A DNA stretch of 64,000 nucleotides from Marinobacter fuscus (GTDB taxonomy: Bacteria; Pseudomonadota; Gammaproteobacteria; Pseudomonadales; Oleiphilaceae), in NCBI RefSeq assembly GCF_003007675.1, contig NZ_PXNP01000111.1, forward strand, positions 1 through 64,000, read 5' to 3'. This document shows positions 31,665 through 40,588 of the stretch, in pieces. The notes under the pieces were generated by a model. That model had not been told where the DNA came from and made no database searches. It saw only the letters and a program-made list of their open reading frames with translations. Position 1 is the first letter of the stretch; the number at the start of each line of letters is the position of its first letter. The translations under genes and the position numbers were made by a program.

Positions 31665-33164
31665 TCATTTTCGGCGATTGTCCTCCATACGTGACAGAAA
31701 TTCCTGCATGACCAGCGTGTAGAGCTCACCACCAAGGAATTTATCTTCCACACCGGAATCAATACTTGGGTTGTCGTTCACTTCAATCACGGCAACCCGG
31801 TTACCCGCTTGCTTGATATCCACCCCATACAGGCCGTTGCCGATCAAACGGGTTGAGTTCAGTGCAGCCTGAATCACATTGCGCGGCACCTCATAGGTGG
31901 GCATGGTTTCAAAGCCGCCACTTTCAACAGTGGCACCACCATGCTGGTAGATCTGCCAGTGACCTTTCACCATCATATACTTACAGGCATAGATAGCGCG
32001 GCCGCCGAGCACCCCGATGCGCCAGTCGTAATCCGTGTAAAAGTACTCCTGGGCCAGCACCAGTGCCGACTGCCGGAACAGATCCCGCAACCCGGTGGCC
32101 AGTTCTTTTTCATCCTTGGCCTTGATCACGCCCCGGGAGAAGGCACCGTCGGGAATCTTGATCACCACCGGGAAACCCAGCTGCTCGCTCACCTGCTTGG
32201 CGGCATCCCTCTGATCCTTCGACAAAATCAGGGTTTTCGGGGTTGGCACCTTGTTGTTCTTCAGCAAGTCCGCCAGAAACACCTTGTTGGTGCAGCGCAG
32301 AATCGACACCGGGTCATCAATCACCACCAAACCCTCTGCCTCTGCCTTGCGGGCAAAGCGATAGGTGTGGTGGTCGATGGCAGTGGTCTCGCGGATGAAC
32401 AGGCCATCGTATTCCGGCAGGCGCATGTAATCCCGCCGGGTAATGCGCTCCACGTTAATGCCGAGCTTGCGCCCTGCCCGCTCGAACCGCTTCAGTGCCG
32501 CTTCATCACTTGGTGGCAGCTCTTCTTCCGGGTTCACCAGCATCGCGAGATCAAACCGGTAACGCCTGCGGGTGCGCGGCTTGCGCCAGACAATGCTGCT
32601 GAAGCGATCCAGAGCACTGGCAAACAGGTCCTGCTCCTGCTCGGCCAGATCTGCCGGGGCTGCCGGTTTCATGGATTCAATCTGCCACTGTTTGCGGTGG
32701 CGGAACACCACTTCCAGAATCGGGCAGGGAAACCGCTCGAACAGGGCCCGGGCAACCGGCTTCAAGTCCGGGTGTTCAGCCTGGCCAAAATAGGTGCGAA
32801 TCCGCACTTCGTGGGTAGCATCCCGGGCATCCGTTGCCGGATCGATCTTCGACGCTGATTTTTCCAGCCACTGGATAACGCTGCTGTCGAGCTCTTCCAG
32901 TTCCAGAGAAAACAGCCCCTTGCGGCTCAGGTCATTGAGTGTCATCACCGACGGCACCACGTGATGCCCGCGGGCCTCGGCCAGTAATGAACAGTAGTAG
33001 CCCCGGCTGAGATACCGGGCACTCTGGCACAGGTTGATCACCCTTACCCGGCTGTTGGCGGGCGCGGTAAACTGCAGGTACTGATCAAAGGTAAGTACGT
33101 CGTCACTGGGGTAATAAGGTGCCCAGTCTTTGGCGCGGTCAACAACAATAAGCAAACGGGACAT
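31665..33164 (-). CDS. RimK-family ATP-grasp ligase with RLAN N-terminal domain
   Basis: The ATG at 33164 follows GGAGGAA and gives 499 residues. The first 200 residues (LLIVVDRAKDWAPYYPSDDVLTFDQYL, INLCQSARYLSRGYYCSLLAEARGH) match the RLAN domain known only before RimK-type ATP-grasps. The ATP-grasp part follows: TNKVFLADLLKNNKVPTPKT, QLGFPVVIKIPDGAFSRGV (ATP lysines), AQEYFYTDYDWRIGVLGG, YGVDIKQAGNRVAVIEVNDNPSID with metal-binding Glu and Asn. RimK-like enzymes ligate amino acids, often glutamate, to peptides or proteins. It is divergent from a GNAT-C39 gene, a pairing predicted to form a peptide-modification system. Confidence 0.85.
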   Translation of the reverse strand: MSRLLIVVDRAKDWAPYYPSDDVLTFDQYLQFTAPANSRVRVINLCQSARYLSRGYYCSLLAEARGHHVVPSVMTLNDLSRKGLFSLELEELDSSVIQWLEKSASKIDPATDARDATHEVRIRTYFGQAEHPDLKPVARALFERFPCPILEVVFRHRKQWQIESMKPAAPADLAEQEQDLFASALDRFSSIVWRKPRTRRRYRFDLAMLVNPEEELPPSDEAALKRFERAGRKLGINVERITRRDYMRLPEYDGLFIRETTAIDHHTYRFARKAEAEGLVVIDDPVSILRCTNKVFLADLLKNNKVPTPKTLILSKDQRDAAKQVSEQLGFPVVIKIPDGAFSRGVIKAKDEKELATGLRDLFRQSALVLAQEYFYTDYDWRIGVLGGRAIYACKYMMVKGHWQIYQHGGATVESGGFETMPTYEVPRNVIQAALNSTRLIGNGLYGVDIKQAGNRVAVIEVNDNPSIDSGVEDKFLGGELYTLVMQEFLSRMEDNRRK

Positions 33165-33366
33165 GGATCGGCGTTCCTCCCTGAAGGCAAGGCCGGATGA
33201 TTTTCGCAACAATACGCCCGAACCCGGGTTCGCACAATCCGCCGGTAATCCGTGCTTTTACGCACCAGCGGGGCCTATGCGAAAACGGCTTCTGTCTTAC
33301 ATAATAGCGACACTACCGGCGCCCGCCAGGCGCCTTGATTGTTTGCGTACCCAGAGTGTCGCCGCC

Positions 33367-34482
33367 ATGCACGATGTTCGTCTTCGCCAAGCCGAGTCCT
33401 CCGACCTGAATGCCATTGTTGAGCTGGAGAACCGTTGTTTTACCGAGGACCGGATATCCCGTCGCAGCTTCCGGCGCTTTCTGGAAATGCCCAGGGACCG
33501 GCTGATCATTGCCGAACTGGATGGCGAGCTGGTGGGCTACTGCTTGGTCTTGATGAACGTGGCAACACGACTGGCCCGCATATACTCGATTGCCGTCTCT
33601 CCCACAGCAAGAGGCCGAGGGGTGGGTGAATTGCTGGTACGGGATGCTGAGAAAGAAGCGGTGGAAGCCGACCGCATCATCATGCGCCTGGAAGTCCGAG
33701 AAGATAACGCGGGCGCCATCGCACTCTACCGTCGCCTGGGCTACCGCCAGTTCGGTACCTACCGCGATTATTACGAAGACCACGGTACAGCCCTACGATT
33801 TGAGCGCCGCATTCTTTACTACGAGCCGTCACAGGACTTTGTGCCGGTGCCCTACTACCCGCAAACCACCGAGTTTACCTGTGGCCCGTCGGCGCTGATC
33901 ATGGCGATGGCGGCGTTGGATGAACAGCAACCGGTAAACACGCTGGAGGAACTGAAAATCTGGCGCGAAGCGACCACCATTTTTATGCTGGCCGGGCACG
34001 GCGGCTGCGGCCCCCACGGGCTAGCCCTGGCCGCCTGGAATCGGGGGTTTGAAGCCAGTGCCTGGATTAGCCAGGAAGGCGCTCTGTTCAAGGATACCGT
34101 ACGCAACGAAGACAAAAAGCGGGTACTGGAACTGGTGCACGAGGGCTTTGTACACGACATCGGGCAGACCGGCATTCAATTGCATCACGATCCACTGACC
34201 CTGGAAGCCATGGCCGATGCCCTGCATGAAGGCCAGATACCGGTCATTCTGATCAGCACCTGGCAGTTAAACCGCAGCCGGGTGCCCCACTGGGTGACCG
34301 TGTGCGCCATTGATGACGACTTTGTGTATCTGCACGATCCGGAAATCGATACCGACGAAGGCGAAACCGTGGCCGACAAACAATATTTGCCCATCGACCG
34401 CCGGGTGTTCGATCGGATGTCCCGTTATGGCCGTAACCAGCCCCTGCAGGCGGCGGTGATTGTTGGCCCGAAACGGCCCTGA
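33367..34482 (+). CDS. Fused GNAT acetyltransferase / C39-like peptidase
   Basis: A 371-residue two-domain protein starting at the ATG at 33367. Residues 1-150 are a RimI-like GNAT: VRLRQAESSDLNAIVELENRCF, ARIYSIAVSPTARGRGVGELLVRDAEKEA (acetyl-CoA loop), RLEVREDNAGAIALYRRLGYR. Residues 155-370 resemble peptidase C39: VPYYPQTTEFTCGPSALIMAMAAL contains the nucleophile Cys with the preceding Thr-Glu-Phe, and VPHWVTVCAIDDDFVYLHDPEI the His and Asp. By family the C39 part would cut after a double-Gly-like leader or act as an amidase. It is divergent from the RLAN ATP-grasp ligase over 202 bases. Confidence 0.85.
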   Translation: MHDVRLRQAESSDLNAIVELENRCFTEDRISRRSFRRFLEMPRDRLIIAELDGELVGYCLVLMNVATRLARIYSIAVSPTARGRGVGELLVRDAEKEAVEADRIIMRLEVREDNAGAIALYRRLGYRQFGTYRDYYEDHGTALRFERRILYYEPSQDFVPVPYYPQTTEFTCGPSALIMAMAALDEQQPVNTLEELKIWREATTIFMLAGHGGCGPHGLALAAWNRGFEASAWISQEGALFKDTVRNEDKKRVLELVHEGFVHDIGQTGIQLHHDPLTLEAMADALHEGQIPVILISTWQLNRSRVPHWVTVCAIDDDFVYLHDPEIDTDEGETVADKQYLPIDRRVFDRMSRYGRNQPLQAAVIVGPKRP

Positions 34483-36537
34483 TCAACCGGTCCTCAGAGC
34501 CGCTTCCTTGAGCTCTGCCACCTGATCCCGAAGCCGGGCGGCGGTTTCGAAATCCAGGTCGGCGGCGGCCTTGTACATGTCGTCTTCCAACCGGGCGACA
34601 TCTTTCAGTACCTCTTCCGGCGAACGGTTACCCGCCTTGACCAGATAATCCTCGGACTCTTCCGCCGCTTTCTGGCCCGGACGCTCAGCTTTGCGTCTGC
34701 CACGACCACCACCGGCCGCGCCTTCCATGATGTCGGCAATCTTCTTGTTCAGCCCGGTGGGCGTAATGCCATGCTCCTCGTTATGGGCCTCCTGCCTGGC
34801 GCGGCGGCGCTCGGTTTCGTCGATGGCGCGCTGCATGGAACCGGTAATCTTGTCGCCGTATAGAATGGCCTTACCGTTCACGTTTCGGGCCGCACGCCCG
34901 ATCGTCTGGATCAGGGAACGCTCGGAACGCAAGAAGCCCTCCTTGTCGGCATCGAGAATAGCCACCAGCGAGACTTCCGGCATATCCAGCCCTTCCCGGA
35001 GCAGGTTAATGCCCACCAGCACATCGAATTCGCCCCGGCGCAGATCCCGGATAATTTCCACCCGCTCCACCGTGTCGATGTCCGAATGCAAGTAACGCAC
35101 CCGGATATCATGCTCCATCAGGAAGTCAGTGAGATCCTCCGCCATTCGCTTGGTCAGAGTGGTCACCAATACGCGCTCTTCCACCTTCACCCGTTTGTGA
35201 ATCTCAGACAGCAAATCGTCCACCTGGGTTGAGGCGGGCCGTACTTCGATTTCCGGGTCCAGCAGTCCGGTCGGGCGCACCACCTGTTCCACCACTTGTC
35301 CGGCGTGCTCGGCCTCGTAAACCCCTGGGGTGGCCGACACAAAGATCATTTGCGGCGCAATCCGCTCCCACTCCTCAAACCGCATGGGCCGGTTATCGAG
35401 CGCCGAAGGCAGGCGGAACCCGTACTCCACCAGCGTCTCTTTTCGGGATCGGTCGCCTTTGTACATGGCGCCTATTTGCGGGATCGTCACGTGGGATTCG
35501 TCCACCACCAGCAACGCATTCGGTGGCAGATAGTCGAACAAGGTGGGTGGCGGCGCACCAGGCTCGCGGCCCGACAAATACCGGGAGTAGTTTTCGATGC
35601 CGTTGCAGTAGCCCAGTTCCAGCATCATCTCAATATCGTAACGAGTACGCTCCTCCAGCCGCTGGGCTTCCACCAGGCGGCTGTTGTCCCGCAGCTGCGC
35701 CAAACGCTTGTCGAGCTCTTCTTTGATGTGCTCCACCGCATCCAGTACCGTCTGACGCGGCGTTACGTAGTGGGACTTCGGATAGATGGTCACCCGGGGT
35801 ACCCGACGCAGGACTTCACCGGTGAGCGGATCAAAATAGCTCAGGTTTTCCACCTCGTCATCGAATAGCTCGATGCGAATCGCCTCCTTTTCAGATTCCG
35901 CCGGGAAAACATCAATCACATCCCCCCGAACCCGATAGTTGGCACGGTGGAACTCGATGTCGTTACGGGTGTACTGCAGTTCCGCCAACCGGCGCAAAAT
36001 ATACCGCTGGTCGATCTGATCCCCGCGATCAAGGTGCAACATCATTTTCAGATAGGACTGGGGGTCACCCAGACCGTAGATCGAAGACACAGTGGCTACG
36101 ATGATCGCATCAGGCCGCTCCAACAAGGCTTTGGTCGCCGATAAGCGCATCTGTTCAATGTGTTCGTTAATGGATGCGTCTTTTTCGATAAACGTATCTG
36201 ACGATGGCACGTAGGCTTCCGGCTGGTAGTAATCGTAATAAGACACGAAATACTCCACCGCATTGTCCGGGAAAAACTCCTTGAACTCGCCGTACAACTG
36301 GGCCGCCAGGGTTTTGTTGTGGGCCATGATGATGGTCGGCCGCTGCACCTGTTGCACCACGTTGGCAATGGTGAACGTTTTACCGGACCCGGTTACCCCC
36401 AGCAATGTCTGGTGAGCCAACCCCGACTCAATGCCATCCACCAGCCCGGCAATAGCTTTGGGCTGATCCCCGGCGGGGCTGTAGGGCGAATCGACTCGAA
36501 AGACACCTTGCTTTGCGCTGGACGCTGTCTTGGCCAT
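34483..36537 (-). CDS. uvrB: Excinuclease ABC subunit B
   Basis: A 684-residue DNA repair helicase-like subunit, full length. Walker A is GVTGSGKTFTIANVVQQ; the DNA-gripping beta-hairpin region is SYYDYYQPEAYVPSSDTFIEKD; helicase motif II is LLVVDESHVTIPQIG, and motifs V-VI are VLVGINLLREGLDMPEVSLVAI and ERSLIQTIGRAARNVNG. The UVR domain at the end (EDDMYKAAADLDFETAARLRDQVAELK) binds UvrC. It verifies damage loaded by UvrA in nucleotide excision repair. The stop lies directly against the end of the GNAT-C39 gene. I saw no clear LexA box upstream. Confidence 0.98.
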   Translation of the reverse strand: MAKTASSAKQGVFRVDSPYSPAGDQPKAIAGLVDGIESGLAHQTLLGVTGSGKTFTIANVVQQVQRPTIIMAHNKTLAAQLYGEFKEFFPDNAVEYFVSYYDYYQPEAYVPSSDTFIEKDASINEHIEQMRLSATKALLERPDAIIVATVSSIYGLGDPQSYLKMMLHLDRGDQIDQRYILRRLAELQYTRNDIEFHRANYRVRGDVIDVFPAESEKEAIRIELFDDEVENLSYFDPLTGEVLRRVPRVTIYPKSHYVTPRQTVLDAVEHIKEELDKRLAQLRDNSRLVEAQRLEERTRYDIEMMLELGYCNGIENYSRYLSGREPGAPPPTLFDYLPPNALLVVDESHVTIPQIGAMYKGDRSRKETLVEYGFRLPSALDNRPMRFEEWERIAPQMIFVSATPGVYEAEHAGQVVEQVVRPTGLLDPEIEVRPASTQVDDLLSEIHKRVKVEERVLVTTLTKRMAEDLTDFLMEHDIRVRYLHSDIDTVERVEIIRDLRRGEFDVLVGINLLREGLDMPEVSLVAILDADKEGFLRSERSLIQTIGRAARNVNGKAILYGDKITGSMQRAIDETERRRARQEAHNEEHGITPTGLNKKIADIMEGAAGGGRGRRKAERPGQKAAEESEDYLVKAGNRSPEEVLKDVARLEDDMYKAAADLDFETAARLRDQVAELKEAALRTG

Positions 36538-36731
36538 AGCTGGCGATTTAACCTCTGCTTTGCAGATGCGGCGGATTTATTTCAGTCGCATCCTCAAGAA
36601 ATTTAGTGTTCTGGCTGCTTCATGATACCATCTGTGCGATCGACGGCTGGGTGAAAATCAGCCCGTAACCTCTGGCTCCAGTTGCCCGGCCGATCGCAGC
36701 CCAATAAGACGCAGCTTTAAGGAGCTCAAGT

Positions 36732-37916
36732 TTGGACCTTCAACTTTCCAGCCGAGTACAGGCGATCAAGCCTTCCCCCACCCTCGCAGTCACCAATAAA
36801 GCCGCAGAACTCCGCGCGGCTGGCCAGGACATTATTGGCCTGGGCGCTGGCGAGCCCGACTTCGATACCCCGGATCACATCAAACAGGCAGCCATTGAGG
36901 CCATCAATAACGGCCAGACCAAGTACACCGCCGTAGATGGTACGCCTGCCCTGAAGAAAGCGATTATTGCGAAGTTCAAACGGGATAACGGCCTGGAATA
37001 CGAAGCGAACCAGATCCTGGTAAGCAGTGGTGGCAAACAGAGCTTTTTCAACCTGGCGCTGGCCACACTGAACGCCGGCGACGAAGCAATCATTCCGGCA
37101 CCTTACTGGGTATCCTATCCAGATATGGTTCTGGTTGCCGAAGGCAAGCCGGTAATCATCGAGACCACCGCCGAGACCCGCTTCAAGATCACACCAGAGC
37201 AACTGGAGAGCGCCATTACCGAGCGCACCCGCCTGTTCGTGATTAACAGCCCATCCAACCCAAGCGGCATGGCTTACACCATGGAGGAGCTGAAGGCGAT
37301 TGGCGAGGTTCTGAAGAAGCACCCGAACATCATGGTTGCCACAGATGATATGTATGAGCCGATACTGTGGACCGGAAAGCCGTTCTGCAACATCCTCAAT
37401 GCGTGTCCGGAACTGTACGAGCGCACGTTTGTGCTGAACGGTGTCTCCAAGGCCTACTCGATGACTGGATGGCGTATCGGTTACGCCGCTGGCCCGGCGA
37501 AAATCATCGGCGCCATGAAGAAAGTCCAGTCCCAGAGCACATCCAACCCCTGCTCGGTCTCGCAGGCAGCTGCTACGGCTGCTCTGGACGGTGACCAGGC
37601 TTGTGTGGGTGAAATGGTTACAGCCTTCAAGGAACGTCACGACTGGCTGGTCGCCGCACTGAACAAGCTGCCCGGCGTGGATTGCCTGAACGGCGATGGT
37701 ACTTTCTATGTATTCCCCAGCTTCCAGGCTGCGATTGATGCCGCTGAAGGTGTCAGTACAGATGTGGAGTTTGCCGAGAAGCTATTGTCAGAAGCTGGCG
37801 TGGCTCTGGTTCCAGGCTCTGCTTTCGGGTGCCCGGGCCATATGCGCCTGAGCTTTGCGACCAGCATGGATAACCTGCAAAAGGCCGTGGAGCGTCTGCA
37901 AAAGGCGCTTGGATAA
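36732..37916 (+). CDS. Aspartate-type aminotransferase (class I, PLP-dependent)
   Basis: A TTG start eight bases after AAGGAG; 394 residues. The family start LSSRVQAIKPSPTLAVTNKAAELRAAGQDIIGLGAGEPDFDTPDHI identifies the thermostable-type (subgroup Ib) aspartate aminotransferases. The PLP phosphate region is SSGGKQSFFNLALATL, the cofactor-stacking site VINSPSNPSGMAYT, and the Schiff-base lysine lies in LNGVSKAYSMTGWRIGYAAGP. It swaps amino groups between aspartate or glutamate and oxo acids; some members also use prephenate. It is divergent from uvrB and followed by the second tRNA-Asn. Confidence 0.93.
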   Translation: MDLQLSSRVQAIKPSPTLAVTNKAAELRAAGQDIIGLGAGEPDFDTPDHIKQAAIEAINNGQTKYTAVDGTPALKKAIIAKFKRDNGLEYEANQILVSSGGKQSFFNLALATLNAGDEAIIPAPYWVSYPDMVLVAEGKPVIIETTAETRFKITPEQLESAITERTRLFVINSPSNPSGMAYTMEELKAIGEVLKKHPNIMVATDDMYEPILWTGKPFCNILNACPELYERTFVLNGVSKAYSMTGWRIGYAAGPAKIIGAMKKVQSQSTSNPCSVSQAAATAALDGDQACVGEMVTAFKERHDWLVAALNKLPGVDCLNGDGTFYVFPSFQAAIDAAEGVSTDVEFAEKLLSEAGVALVPGSAFGCPGHMRLSFATSMDNLQKAVERLQKALG

Positions 37917-37934
37917 TTTTTTTCTATAAAGGGG

Positions 37935-37963
37935 TTGACGAGGTGCGTTGGTCAGCCTAATAT
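37935..37963 (+). promoter_or_regulatory. Promoter of tRNA-Asn copy 2
   Basis: TTGACG (37935-37940), a 17-base spacer and TAATAT (37958-37963), followed by ACGCGCC as discriminator. Layout matches copy 1, while the spacer sequence differs. Confidence 0.8.
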
Positions 37964-37987
37964 ACGCGCCTCGTCACACGACGATGT

Positions 37988-38063
37988 TCCCCGATAGCTC
38001 AGTTGGTAGAGCAACGGACTGTTAATCCGTTTGTCCCTGGTTCGAGCCCAGGTCGGGGAGCCA
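37988..38063 (+). tRNA. tRNA-Asn (anticodon GTT), copy 2
   Basis: It is identical base for base to the tRNA at 23407-23482, including the encoded CCA. It has its own promoter and terminator. Two copies of the same isoacceptor 14.5 kb apart in the same direction form a direct repeat that could recombine. Confidence 0.97.
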
Positions 38064-38071
38064 CTATTTCG

Positions 38072-38107
38072 AAAGCCCGCTAATTCTATGAATTAGCGGG
38101 CTTTTTT
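38072..38107 (+). terminator. Terminator after tRNA-Asn copy 2
   Basis: AAAGCCCGCTAATTC and GAATTAGCGGGCTTT form a long stem with a TAT loop, ending in TTTTTTG. It is a clear intrinsic terminator for the plus strand. Confidence 0.92.
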
Positions 38108-38157
38108 GTTTCTAAAGAAGATCTACAGCAACCTCCATAGGCGCCACCAAGGATAGC

Positions 38158-38269
38158 GTGCCATGGATGGTGTCCCCTCCCGAAAATTTCGGAGGCCATG
38201 GATGGCCGGAGTGAAGCGCACACGGATGTGCTTGTAGCGGTTTTCGGGAGGGGACACCATCCATGGCAC
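38158..38269. repeat. Perfect 29-bp inverted repeat flanking a 54-bp core
   Basis: The left arm (38158-38186) starts GTGCCATGGATGGTGTCC and ends CCCGAAAA. The right arm (38241-38269) is its exact inverse, starting TTTTCGGGAGGGGACACC. The core contains a shorter palindromic part (GGCCATGGATGGCC) and GAAGCGCACACGGATGTGCTTG. The whole would form a very stable cruciform or RNA hairpin just downstream of pyrF. It looks like an extragenic repeat unit (REP/MITE-like), but only one copy is in the window. Confidence 0.9.
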
Positions 38270-38307
38270 AAGTACGACGCAAGCAGGCTAGGAACTGGCG
38301 GAAAACC

Positions 38308-39018
38308 TCAAACCGAAACCACCTCGGCATAGATCGCCTCCAAAGCCGCCAGAGCATCCGGCGCCTGGGTAATAGGCCGACCGATAACGAGGTAGTCGGA
38401 GCCCGCTTTAAGGGCATCGGTGGGGGTCATGATCCGCTGCTGGTCGCCTTTGTCGGCGGTCAGTGGACGAATGCCTGGGGTAATCAACTGGAAATCGCTG
38501 CCCTGCTCTGCCTTCAAACGCGGAGCTTCCTGAGCTGAACAAACAACGCCGTCGAGGCCGCTGTTCTTAGTCAGGGTTGCCAGGCGGGAGACATGGGCTT
38601 CAGCAGACCCGGCAATACCAATGCCCGCGAGATCCGCATCAGACATACTGGTCAGTACCGTCACCGCTATAAGAAGCGGACGGTCGGCACCATAGGCTTC
38701 CAGGCGTTCACGGCAAGCGACCATCATCTTCTCGCCACCGGAAGCGTGTACATTCACCATCCACACGCCCAACTCCGCCGCGGCCGCCACAGCAGCAGAG
38801 GTGGTATTCGGAATATCATGGAACTTGAGATCGAGAAAGACTTCAAAGTCACGTTGATGCAGAGCCTTCACCAACTCCGGACCCGAGCGCGTGAACAGCT
38901 CTTTGCCTACTTTCAGGCGACATTTGGCCGGGTCGAGCTGGTCGGCCAGCGCCAATGCCGGAGCCTGAGCAGGAAAATCGAGGGCGACAATGATTTTTGG
39001 ATCGTTCAGATGTTTCAA
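38308..39018 (-). CDS. pyrF: Orotidine 5'-phosphate decarboxylase
   Basis: A 236-residue TIM barrel with a TTG start eight bases after AGGAA. Motifs: PKIIVALDFPAQAPALALADQL, RLKVGKELFTRSGPELVKAL, and the catalytic Lys/Asp network in VFLDLKFHDIPNTTSAAVAAAAELGVWMVNVHASGG. The phosphate-binding end is ITPGIRP and DYLVIGRPITQAPD. It makes UMP in the last step of pyrimidine synthesis. It is the final gene of the gyrA-to-pyrF cluster, 29 bases after lapB. The perfect inverted repeat lies 38 bases past its stop. Confidence 0.97.
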   Translation of the reverse strand: MKHLNDPKIIVALDFPAQAPALALADQLDPAKCRLKVGKELFTRSGPELVKALHQRDFEVFLDLKFHDIPNTTSAAVAAAAELGVWMVNVHASGGEKMMVACRERLEAYGADRPLLIAVTVLTSMSDADLAGIGIAGSAEAHVSRLATLTKNSGLDGVVCSAQEAPRLKAEQGSDFQLITPGIRPLTADKGDQQRIMTPTDALKAGSDYLVIGRPITQAPDALAALEAIYAEVVSV

Positions 39019-39047
39019 AATCGTGTTCCTGAGTAGAAGTCTTCGTG

Positions 39048-40220
39048 TTATTCAGCCTCTACGCCCTGTATCGGGCGCACCGTTTCCCACTGCTTGCAGC
39101 TCGGACAGAGCCAATGCAGCTGCTGCCCCGAAAACCCGCAATTTACGCAGCGGTAAACCGGCCGGTTTGCCAATATCAAGTGACCAATTCTGCTAACCAG
39201 ACGACCTTCGTCGGTCGTCATGCCTTTCTCATAGCCCGCCATTTCCACCAACCGCAACAACCCGCGCATCGAGGGCCGAACCTCCAGCTCCTGGCGCAGC
39301 AGTTCGATTGCCGCAGGGCGGCCTGACGCACACTCCATTGATTCAACCAGTGCCAGCAGCAGGCTCGTACTGGGGTGGCGTTCGTAAAGTTTTTTCAGCT
39401 TTTTGTAGAGACGCGCGACATTGCCATGCTCCCTCTCCAGCGCCATCAGCCGATCAATGGCCTCCGGGCCGAACTCGGGGTTCTGCTCAAAGACCTTCAT
39501 GCTCTGGCTGGCTGCACCACGATAGCTTCCCTGACGTATCAGCAGCTTCATGAGTAACAAGCTCGCCCGGACGCAGGAGGGGTCGTAATCAAGAGCCTCT
39601 TTTGCCAGCTTCTGCGCCGCCCAGCGATCATCACTTCGCTTCAACGCTTCGTCTGAGAGCTCGCAGGTAATATAAGCAAGAGTCTTGAAGGTGGCTGCAT
39701 CCGTTTCACCCCGGGTAAGTGTTTCGGCAACCTGGGCAGCCTTTTTCCACTCCCGCTCCTGCTGGTACAGCTCAATAAGCTCGCGAGCCGAGCGCCGACC
39801 ATACTCCTTATCGCCCATCACTTGCTGCAGCAGCGCCTCTGCCCGATCGTGCAGACCCGCGTTCATATAATCCATGGCGAGCTCAAGTGTTACCTGGGGG
39901 GAAAATCGGGGCGGCAGTTCGGGCCTGGCGAGCAGGTTCTGGTGGATCAGGATTGCCCGGTCTGTTTCACCCTTGTTGCGGAAATGGGTGCCAATCGACA
40001 GGTGCAGACTCACTGTATCCTTGTTAACTGCAAGGGACTGCACAAAGTTATCCACCGCCTGATCTGAATAATTGGTGAACAGGAACTGGAGGCGCTCCCG
40101 CACCGAATCCTCATCTGTCACTTCATGGGAGGAGCGCGAGGATCCGCTCCCGAAACGTCCGATGGCCCAGCCAGCGGCAACCGCTGCAGTCAACAGAAGC
40201 CACTGAAACAGAATTTCCAT
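39048..40220 (-). CDS. lapB: Lipopolysaccharide assembly protein B (YciM)
   Basis: A 390-residue protein starting MEILFQWLLLTAAVAAGWAIGRFG, one inner membrane helix. The middle consists of TPR repeats (SLHLSIGTHFRNKGETDRAILIHQNLL, ALDYDPSCVRASLLLMKLLI). The C-terminal rubredoxin-like zinc ribbon is YRCVNCGFSGQQLHWLCPSCKQWET with two Cys pairs. LapB guides FtsH to degrade LpxC and so sets LPS levels. Its start overlaps the lapA stop by one base (TGATG), the conserved lapAB arrangement. Confidence 0.95.
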   Translation of the reverse strand: MEILFQWLLLTAAVAAGWAIGRFGSGSSRSSHEVTDEDSVRERLQFLFTNYSDQAVDNFVQSLAVNKDTVSLHLSIGTHFRNKGETDRAILIHQNLLARPELPPRFSPQVTLELAMDYMNAGLHDRAEALLQQVMGDKEYGRRSARELIELYQQEREWKKAAQVAETLTRGETDAATFKTLAYITCELSDEALKRSDDRWAAQKLAKEALDYDPSCVRASLLLMKLLIRQGSYRGAASQSMKVFEQNPEFGPEAIDRLMALEREHGNVARLYKKLKKLYERHPSTSLLLALVESMECASGRPAAIELLRQELEVRPSMRGLLRLVEMAGYEKGMTTDEGRLVSRIGHLILANRPVYRCVNCGFSGQQLHWLCPSCKQWETVRPIQGVEAE

Positions 40221-40522
40221 CAAAGTGCCCGGTCGTTTTTGGCTCTGGCTTTTTCCAGTGCCTGCTCTGCCCGATCAAGGCGCTTCTGCAGGCTTCGGCG
40301 GGACATGGAGGTGCTGACGGTAGCAAACGTGGCTATGAGCACACCCACCAGCGCACCCAGAACGAAAGCCATGATAATCCAGACAGCCACACCATGGGGC
40401 GGCGTTTCAAAAAGAAGAAAATTGAGCGACACCGCCATCTGGTTGTTGAGGGAAAAGACCAACGCCAAAAGAATCAGAACCAGAACCAGGACAGTAATCA
40501 GGATCTTGCGAAGTCCTGTCAT
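40220..40522 (-). CDS. lapA: Lipopolysaccharide assembly protein A domain protein
   Basis: The ATG at 40522 (about ten bases after GGAG) is preferred to a GTG three codons earlier, which has no room for a ribosome-binding site. The 100-residue protein has two transmembrane helices (ILITVLVLVLILLALVFSLN and VAVWIIMAFVLGALVGVLIATF) and a C-terminal coiled coil (RRSLQKRLDRAEQALEKARAKN). This is the LapA/DUF1049 domain. It works with LapB in LPS assembly in the inner membrane and is translationally coupled to it. Confidence 0.93.
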   Translation of the reverse strand: MTGLRKILITVLVLVLILLALVFSLNNQMAVSLNFLLFETPPHGVAVWIIMAFVLGALVGVLIATFATVSTSMSRRSLQKRLDRAEQALEKARAKNDRAL

Positions 40523-40588
40523 ATCGTACACGCTCCATACGGGCCAGTTGCCGTGCCTGAATGCGATTCCCTGAGCCGGAAGAGCTCG

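Noticed and set aside
36538..36731. LexA (SOS) box for uvrB
   Set aside because: No CTG-N10-CAG element with an AT-rich centre was found in the gap.
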